The translations under genes were made by a program, and so were the position numbers. From assembly GCA_944368775.1 (NCBI GenBank), contig CALVXB010000010.1:19307-83306 (forward strand): a stretch of DNA of 64,000 nt, written 5' to 3'. This DNA is from an uncultured Clostridia bacterium (GTDB taxonomy: Bacteria; Bacillota; Clostridia; Christensenellales; Borkfalkiaceae). The notes beneath the pieces were generated by a model that did no database searches, had not been told where the DNA came from, and was given only the letters and a program-made list of their open reading frames with translations. Below, in pieces: positions 43,004-50,850 of this stretch (position 1 is the first letter of the stretch; every line of letters begins with the position of its first letter).

Positions 43004-43659
43004 GCGACGGCGCGGCGGGGGAGCCGCTCGTCCATCGCCGTCTTTTCGATGTAGCGGTGCGCCTCGCCCTCGGTCATGCCCCGCCGTTCGACGAGCGCGA
43101 CCTTCGCGCGCGCGACGAGCCGCTCGCAGTCTAACCGCTCGCGCAGGCGGCACACCTCGCGCGCGGCGGCGGCAAGCCGCTCGCCCGCTTTGGCGGCAGA
43201 GAGCAGCGCGCCCGCGAGCATGGCGGGGGATACGTCGGCGGCAAACACGCTCGCGCCGCGGCCGCGCAGCTTTTGTTCGGCGGCGGGCACGTCCTCCCGC
43301 CGCACCACGACGACGAGCCCGGCGCACAGGCTTTCGGCGAGGGAGATCGCCTCCTCCGCCCAGCCGCCCCGCCCCGTCTTGGGCACGCACAGCAGGGCGG
43401 CCTCCGCCCCTTCGTTTGCGGGGGAAGAACTTTCCCGCGCGGCGGGGCTCACTTCCGCTGCCTGCCCGCGCGCGCAGCTTGCCCCGCTAAGGGGCGGCGA
43501 GTCCGCCTCCCGCGCGTCGGGGAGAGGGGGATGCCCGCCCGCGGGCACTTCTTCCGCACCACTTTCGAGTATGGTGCAGGTAAAGCCGGCGCGCGTCAGT
43601 TTATCGATCAGCCGTTCGCGCGCGGCGTCGTAGTCGCAGCGCACAAATACGCGGGTCAT
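42979..43659 (-). CDS. ANTAR-domain RNA-binding antiterminator
   Basis: 226 residues. The N-terminal half is a degenerate receiver-like region with a long low-complexity insert (residues about 35-85) and no phosphoacceptor signature. The C-terminal ANTAR domain spans about 160-222 (RERLDCERLVARAKVAL, GMTEGEAHRYIEKTAMD, RLPRRAVALRIL). ANTAR proteins bind paired hexaloop hairpins and prevent transcription termination, often for nitrogen genes in clostridia. Here it closes the glutamate synthase operon, one base after the previous gene. A candidate RNA target lies in the glnA leader (52982-53042). Confidence 0.88.
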   Translation of the reverse strand: MTRVFVRCDYDAARERLIDKLTRAGFTCTILESGAEEVPAGGHPPLPDAREADSPPLSGASCARGQAAEVSPAARESSSPANEGAEAALLCVPKTGRGGWAEEAISLAESLCAGLVVVVRREDVPAAEQKLRGRGASVFAADVSPAMLAGALLSAAKAGERLAAAAREVCRLRERLDCERLVARAKVALVERRGMTEGEAHRYIEKTAMDERLPRRAVALRILGEL

Positions 43660-43660
43660 G

Positions 43661-44377
43661 TCAGTTCGCCGTGTACATCTGCCGGTACGGGTTTTCCGTA
43701 TTCGGCGTCAGGCGGTAGTAGACGGCGCGCAGGTAGGGGGCGGGCTCGCGGCCGAATTTTTCGCACCACGCGCGCACGAGCGCCTCCGCATCCGCGCTGC
43801 CGGGGCCGTCGATGCGCTCCGCCTTGACCTGCGCGGGCAGGGCGGCGTCCAATTTGTCGCAGCGCAGTAAGATCTCCCCGCCGTGCATGCCCGTGCCGCA
43901 AAAATTGCCGACGATCGGCCCTTCGCCCTCTCCCAAAACGACGATGGTGCCGCCCGCCTGGTACTCGCCGAGGAAGCTCCCCGCCCGCCCGCCGATGACG
44001 ATGGCGGGGCGGTGGTCGCGGTACGCCTTCATGTGGATGCCGCAGCGGTAGCCGACGTCTCCCTCGATAAAGATCCTGCCCCCGCGCATGGCGTAGCCGG
44101 TGGCGTCGCCCGCGCGGCCGTGCACCTCGATGGTGCCGCCGTTCATGGTGTCGCCCGTCGCCTCCTGCGCGTTGCCCTCCACGACGATGCTCCCGCCCGA
44201 GAGGTACGCGCCCAGCGCGTTGCCGGGCGTGCCGTGCACGGTGATGTCCTTGCCCGCCATCCCCGCGCCGAGGTAGCGCTGGCCGATGCAGCCGTCGATC
44301 TCGACGGCGCGCTCGCCGCTTTGGCGCACCGCGTCGTTGAGTGCGGAATATTGCAGATTTGTCGCGTCGATGCGCAT
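43661..44377 (-). CDS. Glutamate synthase GXGXG (domain 3) subunit
   Basis: 238 residues, ATG 44377 behind AAGGAGGT. Right-handed helix of Gly repeats (GAGMAGKDITVHGTPGNALG, NGGTIEVHGRAGDATGYAMR, GGRIFIEGDVGYRCGIHMK, GTGMHGGEILL). In single-chain GltB this is the C-terminal part of the large subunit; here it is separate, as in archaeal-type and many clostridial enzymes. Two bases from the oxidoreductase gene before it. Confidence 0.93.
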   Translation of the reverse strand: MRIDATNLQYSALNDAVRQSGERAVEIDGCIGQRYLGAGMAGKDITVHGTPGNALGAYLSGGSIVVEGNAQEATGDTMNGGTIEVHGRAGDATGYAMRGGRIFIEGDVGYRCGIHMKAYRDHRPAIVIGGRAGSFLGEYQAGGTIVVLGEGEGPIVGNFCGTGMHGGEILLRCDKLDAALPAQVKAERIDGPGSADAEALVRAWCEKFGREPAPYLRAVYYRLTPNTENPYRQMYTAN

Positions 44378-44378
44378 A

Positions 44379-45617
44379 TCACACCTCCTTCGTGAAGCGC
44401 GCCTTCCGCATCTCTGCGGGGAAGGCGTTCCACCCCGGCGAGCGTTTGAGCGACTCCGCATCCACCTGCGAGAGGGGGATGCGCTCGCGCAGCATCGCCG
44501 TATATACGCCCGCCCGTTCGGGCAGGTCGATGAGGATAAACCCTTTGAGCAGGTCGTCCTTGCAAAAGAGCGCCTTGTACGTCTTTTCGCCCTTTTCGAC
44601 GTACGCCTCCCCCTCGTACACGCCCGCGGTGAGCACGTGCATGCCGAAGAAGCCGATGGCGTTGAAGGGCGCGGCGTTGTCAAAGCGCTCGCTGCCGCCC
44701 GCCATGTTGACGCCCGCGCAGTGCCCCTGGAAGTAGGCGTTGGGCAGCAGCGCGAGGATGCGCCGCGTGCCGCTCGCGATGTCAAAGCTCTCGGCGCAGT
44801 CGCCCGCCGCGTACACGTCGGGGATGGAGGTGCGCCCGCACGCGTCCGTCACGATGCCGCGCGCCACTTCGCCGCCCACATCCTTGACGAGCTCGGTGTT
44901 CGGCTGCACGCCGACCGCCGTCACGAGGATGTCGAACTCGATGCGCTTTCCGCTGCGCAGGGTGGCCGTGTCTTTGTCGAAGCGGGCGACGCTGTCGCTC
45001 AGGTAGAATGTCGCGCCGTGCTCTTCCAGCTTGCGCTGCACCATGGCTGCGCCCGTCTCGTCGAGGATGCTGGGCAGCACGCGGCCTGCGAGGTCGACGA
45101 CGGCGACGCTGCCGACGCGGTCTGCGATCCCTTCAAAGCATTTGAGGCCGATCAGCCCCGCGCCGACGATGAGCACGCGCGCCGCAGGGGAGAGGTATTT
45201 TTCGAGGGCGAGGGCGTCTGCCATCTTCATAAAGTGGAAGCGGTGCGGCACGCTCTCGATGCCCTCCATGGGCGGGTCGAAGGGGCGCGAACCGGTCGCG
45301 ACGAGCAGCCTGCCGTACTTGGCGGCGCTTCCGTCTGCAAAGGTCACCGTCTTGGCGGCGGGGTCGATGCGCTCCGCCCGCACGCCGAGGCGCAGCTCTG
45401 CGCCGTTGTCCTCGTAAAAGGAGCGGGGGCGGTAGTCCATGCGCCGTTCGTCCGTCGCGCCCAACAGGTAGTAGGAGATGAGCGGCCGCCCGTACACGAA
45501 GCGCTCTTCGTCGCCGACGACGAGGATGCTCCCGCGGGGATCGACCGAGCGGATGCCCTCGATCGCCGCGACGGACGCCGTCGAGTTGCCGATGAGGATA
45601 TAGTCATATTTTTTCAT
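44379..45617 (-). CDS. FAD/NAD-dependent oxidoreductase, electron-donor subunit of split glutamate synthase
   Basis: 412 residues. Class of NADH-rubredoxin/nitrite-reductase-like flavoproteins. NAD site RVLIVGAGLIGLKCFEGIAD near residues 147-165, C-terminal FAD motif SIPDVYAAGDCAES near 270. The N-terminal FAD loop reads LIGNSTASVAAIE instead of GxGxxG. Placement between the ferredoxin and GXGXG genes suggests it passes NAD(P)H electrons to the synthase. Overlaps the ferredoxin gene by four bases. Confidence 0.88.
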   Translation of the reverse strand: MKKYDYILIGNSTASVAAIEGIRSVDPRGSILVVGDEERFVYGRPLISYYLLGATDERRMDYRPRSFYEDNGAELRLGVRAERIDPAAKTVTFADGSAAKYGRLLVATGSRPFDPPMEGIESVPHRFHFMKMADALALEKYLSPAARVLIVGAGLIGLKCFEGIADRVGSVAVVDLAGRVLPSILDETGAAMVQRKLEEHGATFYLSDSVARFDKDTATLRSGKRIEFDILVTAVGVQPNTELVKDVGGEVARGIVTDACGRTSIPDVYAAGDCAESFDIASGTRRILALLPNAYFQGHCAGVNMAGGSERFDNAAPFNAIGFFGMHVLTAGVYEGEAYVEKGEKTYKALFCKDDLLKGFILIDLPERAGVYTAMLRERIPLSQVDAESLKRSPGWNAFPAEMRKARFTKEV

Positions 45618-46060
45618 TCGGCTGCCTCCCGTTCTTCAAACACGATTGCCCCGTTGGGGCAGTACTTGACGCAGTTGGGCTCCCCGCGGCCGTTGTCGGT
45701 GCACAGCGCGCACTTCATGGCGGCGTGGCCGTCGGGCGCGGGCAATACCGCGCCGTAGGGGCAGACGAGCACGCAGGTCAGGCAGCCGACGCACTTGTCG
45801 CGGTCGATGCGCACGACGCCGTCCTCCCCCTTGGTCAGCGCGCCCGAAATGCAGCTGTGCACGCAGATGGGGTCCTTGCAGTGGCGGCAGTTGACGGCGA
45901 AGTGGATGTCGCCGCAGTCCTCCACGTGCACGTTGGGGTGGATGGTCTTGCCCTTGAGCGCCTTCACCATATCGGCGATGCCCGAATTGGCGAAGGCACA
46001 TTCGTATTCGCAGAGATGGCACCCGAGGCACCACTCTTCTTTGACGTAGATGCGTTTCAT
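45614..46060 (-). CDS. Four-cluster ferredoxin subunit
   Basis: 148 residues with four Cys groups: CLGCHLCEYEC, CRHCKDPICVHSC, CVGCLTCVLVCP and CALCTDNGRGEPNCVKYCP. HycB/DmsB-like arrangement, able to hold up to four 4Fe-4S clusters. It likely links the flavoprotein to the FMN/3Fe-4S catalytic subunit. ATG 46060 follows AAGGAGAGAG. Confidence 0.93.
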   Translation of the reverse strand: MKRIYVKEEWCLGCHLCEYECAFANSGIADMVKALKGKTIHPNVHVEDCGDIHFAVNCRHCKDPICVHSCISGALTKGEDGVVRIDRDKCVGCLTCVLVCPYGAVLPAPDGHAAMKCALCTDNGRGEPNCVKYCPNGAIVFEEREAAE

Positions 46061-46070
46061 AGCTCTCTCC

Positions 46071-47579
46071 TTACAGCGACTCGCCCGCGTAGCGGATGCC
46101 CAGCAGCCGCAGCTCGGTGTCCGTCAGCCCGATGCCGCGCAGCATCAGCCTGTTGCCGCGCAGCGCCTCGAGCGAGTTGATGCCCATGCCGCCCATGATC
46201 TCCTCGATCTCGTGCTTCCACGCGGATACGAGGTTGACGAGGCGCTTGTAGGCGAGGTCGGGGTTGAGCCGCTTGACGAGGTCGGGCCGCTGCGTCGCGA
46301 TGCCCCAATTGCACTTGCCGGTGTGGCAGCTGCGGCAGAGGTGGCAGCCCAGCGCCAGCAGCGCCGCCGTGCCGATGTAGCAGGCGTCCGCGCCCAGCGC
46401 GATCGCCTTGACGACGTCCGCGCTCGAGCGGATGGAGCCGCCCACGAGGATGGAGACCTCGTCGCGGATGCCCTCGTCGCGCAGGCGCGCGTCGATCTGC
46501 GCGAGCGCCATCTCGATGGGGATGCCGACGTTGTCGCGGATGCGGGTAGGGGCCGCGCCCGTGCCGCCGCGGAATCCGTCGATGGCGATGATGTCCGCGC
46601 CGCTGCGCGCGATGCCGCTGGCGATGGCCGCCGCGTTGTGCACCGCCGCGATCTTGACGATGATCGGCTTTTTGTGCTCGGTCGCCTCTTTGAGCGAGTC
46701 GACAAGCTGTTTGAGGTCTTCGATGGAGTAGATGTCGTGGTGCGGCGCGGGGGAGATGGCGTCCACCCCCTGCGGGATCATGCGCGTCTCGGATACGTCG
46801 GCAGAGATCTTCGCGCCGGGCAGGTGCCCGCCGATGCCCGGCTTCGCGCCCTGGCCCATCTTTATCTCGATGGCGGCCGCCGTTTCGAGGTACTCCTTAT
46901 GCACGCCGAACCGCCCAGAGGCGACCTGCACGATGGTGTTTTTGCCGTAGCGGTAAAAGTCGCGGTGCAGCCCGCCCTCGCCGGTGTTGTAGTAGGTGCC
47001 CAGCTCTTCCGCCGCCCGTGCGAGGCTCTCGTGCGCGTTGTAGCTGATCGAGCCGTAGCTCATCGCCGAAAAGAGGATGGGCACGGACAGCTTGAGCTGG
47101 GGGGCGAGGGTGTCCTTCAAGAGCCCTTTCTCGTCCCGCTCGATCTTCGCGGTGCGCTTGCCCAACCAAAGCTGCGTCTCCATCGGCTCGCGCAGCGGGT
47201 CGATGGGCGGGTTGGTCACCTGCGAGGCGTTGAGCAGCATCTTGTCCCAAAACACGGGGAAGGGCTTGGGGTTGCCCATCGAAGAGAGCAGCACGCCGCC
47301 CGTGTTGGCCTGGCGGTACACTTCGTTGATCGTCTGCGCGCTCCAGTTGGCGTTTTCGCGGTAGGTGTTGTCCGTCTTGACGATCTTCAGCGCGTGCGTC
47401 GGGCACAGGCTGACGCAGCGGTGGCAGTTGACGCACTTGCTCTCGTCCGCGCGCATCTTGCCCGTTTCGGGGTCAAAGGTATGCACTTCGTTGGCGCACT
47501 GTCGTTCGCATACGCGGCAGGCGATGCACCGGTCGGTATTGCGGACCACTTCGTAGTCCGGTCTGATATACAGGTCCAT
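46071..47579 (-). CDS. Glutamate synthase FMN-binding (synthase) subunit with N-terminal ferredoxin domain
   Basis: 502 residues. ATG 47579 overlaps the previous stop (TGATG). Two 4Fe-4S motifs at the N-terminus (CIACRVCERQCA, CVNCHRCVSLCP), then the GltS central barrel: FSAMSYGSISYNAHESLARA, GEGGLHRDFYRYG, GQGAKPGIGGHLPG, GGTGAAPTRIRDN and the 3Fe-4S Cys group CHLCRSCHTGKCNWGIATQ. It condenses ammonia with 2-oxoglutarate and reduces the product to glutamate. Confidence 0.96.
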   Translation of the reverse strand: MDLYIRPDYEVVRNTDRCIACRVCERQCANEVHTFDPETGKMRADESKCVNCHRCVSLCPTHALKIVKTDNTYRENANWSAQTINEVYRQANTGGVLLSSMGNPKPFPVFWDKMLLNASQVTNPPIDPLREPMETQLWLGKRTAKIERDEKGLLKDTLAPQLKLSVPILFSAMSYGSISYNAHESLARAAEELGTYYNTGEGGLHRDFYRYGKNTIVQVASGRFGVHKEYLETAAAIEIKMGQGAKPGIGGHLPGAKISADVSETRMIPQGVDAISPAPHHDIYSIEDLKQLVDSLKEATEHKKPIIVKIAAVHNAAAIASGIARSGADIIAIDGFRGGTGAAPTRIRDNVGIPIEMALAQIDARLRDEGIRDEVSILVGGSIRSSADVVKAIALGADACYIGTAALLALGCHLCRSCHTGKCNWGIATQRPDLVKRLNPDLAYKRLVNLVSAWKHEIEEIMGGMGINSLEALRGNRLMLRGIGLTDTELRLLGIRYAGESL

Positions 47580-48673
47580 CAGCTTCGCCTCCCGTACAGT
47601 TCGTAGATGACGGGCTCGCCGCCCGCCGGGGCATAGATCTTGTCCAGCGAGGGCTCGATCTTGCGGATGGCGCTCTCCTCGCTGGAAATGTACGCCTTGT
47701 CGCCCTTCTCCGCGCACACCATCGAGCGCAGTTTGAGCCTGTCGCCGAGGGCGAGCAGCCCCCCTTCAAACCCCACGATGATGGAAAAGGGCCCGGTCAC
47801 CAGCAGGGAGGGGAACATCCGCCGCAGCAGCGTCTCCTGGCTGCGCGCGGGCTCCTCTTTGCGCGCGATGGTCGACCAGAAGGAGGCTGCGATGACGCGG
47901 CTCACTTCCTGCAAGGTCAGCCCCTTGCGGCGGTGCAGGTAGTCGACGATGTAGGTGATGACCTCGGTATCCGTCTGCAGCGTGCAGCGGTAGCCGAACA
48001 TCTCCATGTAGCGGCGGTTGGCGTCGTACGAGGAGATCTCGCCGTTGTGCACGACGGAGAGGTCGAGCAGCCCGAAGGGGTGCGCGCCGCCCCACCAGCC
48101 GGGGGTGTTGGTCGGGTAGCGGCCGTGGCAGGTCCAGGCGTACCCCTCGTATTCCTCGAGGCGGTAAAAGCGCCCGATGTCCTCGGGGTAGCCCACGCCC
48201 TTGAAGATGCCCATGTTTTTGCCGCTCGAAAACACGTACGCGCCCGTCGTCTCCGCGTTGATGCGGATGACGCAGCGCGCCACGTACTCCCGCTCGTCTA
48301 AATGCGAGTTTGCCAGCTTGCGCGGCAGCGGCGCCAAAAAGTAGCGGAAGATGACCGGCTCGTTCTTCACCGTCGGCAGTTTACGCGTCTGTATTTCGGA
48401 TGAATACACGATCTCGAAGTGCCTGCGGATAAACGCCTCCGTCTCTTCCTGCGCCTTCTGCGTCTCGTAAAAGAGGTGGAAGGCGTAAAAGTCTTTGTAG
48501 TGCGGGTAGATGCCGTATCCGGCGAACCCGCCGCCCAGCCCGTTCGAGCGGTCGTGCATGACGGCGATCGCCTCGATCATGCTCTCGCCCGTCATCTTTT
48601 TCCCGCTGCGGTCGATGACGCCCGTAACGGCGCAGCCGGACGGATTTCTGATTTCTCCTTCGCGTTGCAGCAT
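47579..48673 (-). CDS. Glutamate synthase glutamine amidotransferase subunit
   Basis: 364 residues. ATG 48673 was chosen because GGGAGAG lies five bases upstream; ATG 48694 is an alternative. Class II glutaminase: the catalytic Cys is residue 14 (NPSGCAVTGVID), so a short propeptide must be removed to expose it. Other family marks are HDRSNGLGGGFAGYGIYP, GRYPTNTPGWWGGAHPF and SVVHNGEISSYDANRRY. It releases ammonia from glutamine for the FMN subunit. First gene of the operon. Confidence 0.92.
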   Translation of the reverse strand: MLQREGEIRNPSGCAVTGVIDRSGKKMTGESMIEAIAVMHDRSNGLGGGFAGYGIYPHYKDFYAFHLFYETQKAQEETEAFIRRHFEIVYSSEIQTRKLPTVKNEPVIFRYFLAPLPRKLANSHLDEREYVARCVIRINAETTGAYVFSSGKNMGIFKGVGYPEDIGRFYRLEEYEGYAWTCHGRYPTNTPGWWGGAHPFGLLDLSVVHNGEISSYDANRRYMEMFGYRCTLQTDTEVITYIVDYLHRRKGLTLQEVSRVIAASFWSTIARKEEPARSQETLLRRMFPSLLVTGPFSIIVGFEGGLLALGDRLKLRSMVCAEKGDKAYISSEESAIRKIEPSLDKIYAPAGGEPVIYELYGRRS

Positions 48674-48714
48674 ATCGTCTCTCCCATAAGCCAATTTTTT
48701 TTGATGACCCTTTT

Positions 48715-48743
48715 ATTATAGGCGCGCCGCCCCCATTCGTCAA
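48715..48743 (-). promoter_or_regulatory. Promoter of glutamate synthase operon
   Basis: Minus strand TTGACG (48743-48738), 17-base spacer, TATAAT (48720-48715). The leader is only about 36 bases, too short for a hairpin antiterminator. Confidence 0.85.
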
Positions 48744-48840
48744 GCTGTGCCGCGTTATTCGTTTTTTCGCCATTTTTTATGGAGAGTATAAGAAAAATTA
48801 GTATTTTGCCCCGCTGATAACATCCATAAGCCCCGCTTAT

Positions 48841-48883
48841 ATAAAGAGAAGCCGCCCGCATCCAAAGGGAGGATGCGGGCGGC
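48841..48883 (-). terminator. Terminator after amt
   Basis: Minus strand GCCGCCCGCATCC / GGATGCGGGCGGC around TCCCTTT, then TTCTCTTTAT. Confidence 0.9.
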
Positions 48884-48915
48884 CCCGTCTTATGAGAAAG
48901 CTGTAAGAGTGAGCA

Positions 48916-50682
48916 TTAGTCTTCTTCGTCCTGCAGCGCGTTGTAGCCGGACTCGCCGGTGCGCACGCGCACGACGTCTTCTACGTCGTAGACGAAGATC
49001 TTGCCGTCGCCGATATGGCCGGTGTACAGCGCCTTGCGGGCGGCGGACACAACTTCTGCGACGGGCACCTTGCTGACGACGACCTCCACCTTCACCTTCG
49101 GCAGCAGATCCATATCCAGCTTGACGCCGCGGTAGTACTCGCTCGCGCCCTTCTGGACGCCGCAGCCGAGCACCTGCGTCACCGTGATGCCCGTGACGCC
49201 GATGGCGTTGAGCGCCTGTTTGAGGTCTTCAAACTTAGACTGCTTGGTCAGGATGACCACCTTGGAGAGCTTGGCGATGCCGTCGGATGCGCTGACGGAA
49301 GGCATTTCGGGCGCGGTCGTGTCGGTGACGGTCACGCCTGCGGGCTCGCTCGCGGCGAGGTTGGCGGGCAGACCCTCCGCCTCGATGATCTCCGCGGCGA
49401 GCGGAACGGGCGTAAAGTCTGCATAGGCGCTGGGCAGGCCGTGTTCGTGCTTGTCGAGGCCTTCGATCTCCTCGATGCGCGAGGCGCGCAGGCCGACGGT
49501 GTGTTTGAGGATCTGGAAGAGGATGACCATGCACACGATGGTCCATGCGGCGATGGCGGCGACGCCGATCAGCTGCACGATGAGCTGCGCAAAGCTGCCC
49601 GTGTAGAACAGGCCGGTCGAGGTGGAGAACAGGCCGCAAGCCAGCGTGCCCCACAGGCCGTTGACGCCGTGCACGGCGATCGCGCCGACAGGGTCGTCGA
49701 TGTGCAGTTTTTTATCGATGACTTCGACCGCGACGTCCACGAGGATGCCCGCGACGACGCCGATAAAGAACGCGCCGACCACGTCGACCACGGCGCAGCC
49801 CGCCGTCACGGCGACCAGGCCCGCGAGCGAGCCGTTGAGCGTCATGGAAACATCAGGCTTCTTATTTTTGACCCAGGTAAAGATCATGGTCGAGATGGTG
49901 CCGGAAGCCGCCGCGACGGTCGTCGTCGTCAGCACCTGCGCCAGCTGCGTGACGTCCGTCGTCGCAGCGCCGTTGAAGCCGTACCAGCAGAACCAGAGGA
50001 TGAACACGCCCAGCGCGCCGACGGTCAGGTTGTGGCCGGGGATGGCGCGCACATACTTGACTTCCTTGCGGACGAGGGTGGGCTTGCCGTCCTTATCGAG
50101 GTATTTGCCCCAGCGCGGCCCGAGGATGAGCGCGCCGATAAAGGAGGAGATACCGCCGACGAAGTGGATGAGCGAGGAGCCTGCAAAGTCGATGTAGGCG
50201 ACGTTCGCAAAATAGCCGGTGGTGCCGAACAGCGGCTCTGCCGTGCTCAGCCAGCCGCCGCCCCACGCCCAGTGCGCCTCGATGGGGTAGACCACCGCGC
50301 TGATGACGAGGGAATAGATGCAGTAGGAGAGGAACTTGGTGCGCTCTGCCATGGCGCCCGAAACGATGGTCGCCGTCGTCGCGCAGAACACGAGGTTGAA
50401 GAAGAAGGTAGACCAGTCGTAGCCTGCAAAGTCTGTGAAGATGTCGAGGTTGGGGATGCCGACCAGCCCGAACAGCGCGTCTTCGCCCATGATCAGCCCC
50501 GCGCCCAAAAGGATGAACACGATGGTGCCCAGGCAGAAGTCGAGCAGGTTCTTCATGATGATGTTGCCCGCGTTCTTCGCCCGCGTGAAGCCCGTTTCGA
50601 CCATAGCGAAGCCGGCTTGCATGAACCAGACGAGGATCGCGCCGATCAGGAACCATACGCCTGTCGATCCGTAAATATCCAT
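48916..50682 (-). CDS. amt: Ammonium transporter fused to a PII signalling domain
   Basis: 588 residues, ATG 50682 behind GGAGGTATAGC. Residues 1 to about 410 form an Amt with about eleven membrane helices (MQAGFAMVETGFTRAKNAGN, HWAWGGGWLS, DFAGSSLIHFVGG, DDPVGAIAVHGVNGLWGT). After a linker, residues about 470-588 are a complete PII/GlnK domain: KVVILTKQSKFEDLKQAL, T-loop VQKGASEYYRGVKLDMDLL, and GHIGDGKIFVYDVEDVVRVRTGE. PII normally blocks Amt in trans according to ATP/ADP and 2-oxoglutarate; here it is tethered. 168 bases downstream of glnA, possibly cotranscribed with it. Confidence 0.95.
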   Translation of the reverse strand: MDIYGSTGVWFLIGAILVWFMQAGFAMVETGFTRAKNAGNIIMKNLLDFCLGTIVFILLGAGLIMGEDALFGLVGIPNLDIFTDFAGYDWSTFFFNLVFCATTATIVSGAMAERTKFLSYCIYSLVISAVVYPIEAHWAWGGGWLSTAEPLFGTTGYFANVAYIDFAGSSLIHFVGGISSFIGALILGPRWGKYLDKDGKPTLVRKEVKYVRAIPGHNLTVGALGVFILWFCWYGFNGAATTDVTQLAQVLTTTTVAAASGTISTMIFTWVKNKKPDVSMTLNGSLAGLVAVTAGCAVVDVVGAFFIGVVAGILVDVAVEVIDKKLHIDDPVGAIAVHGVNGLWGTLACGLFSTSTGLFYTGSFAQLIVQLIGVAAIAAWTIVCMVILFQILKHTVGLRASRIEEIEGLDKHEHGLPSAYADFTPVPLAAEIIEAEGLPANLAASEPAGVTVTDTTAPEMPSVSASDGIAKLSKVVILTKQSKFEDLKQALNAIGVTGITVTQVLGCGVQKGASEYYRGVKLDMDLLPKVKVEVVVSKVPVAEVVSAARKALYTGHIGDGKIFVYDVEDVVRVRTGESGYNALQDEED

Positions 50683-50850
50683 GCTATACCTCCGAAAAAA
50701 CTTTTTTCATGTATAAAATATCTCTATATCGAGCGGCCGCTGCCTGCAAACTGCGCTGCGCCCGCATTGTCTTTGCCGCCCGCCGGCGCGCCGCGGCCTT
50801 CCGCGGCGCGTGAGGGCATTGCCTGCCGAAGGGGAGCCCTTCTAAAATCG

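Noticed and set aside
42773..43054. Repeat protein encoded by the 31-bp array on the plus strand
   Set aside because: The array derives from the ANTAR 3' end; no conserved start and a frame change between copies.
50700..50850. Second ANTAR target in the glnA-amt gap
   Set aside because: A strong hairpin exists (CGCGCCGCGG/CCGCGGCGCG) but it has a tetraloop AAGG and no U tract or overlapping terminator.
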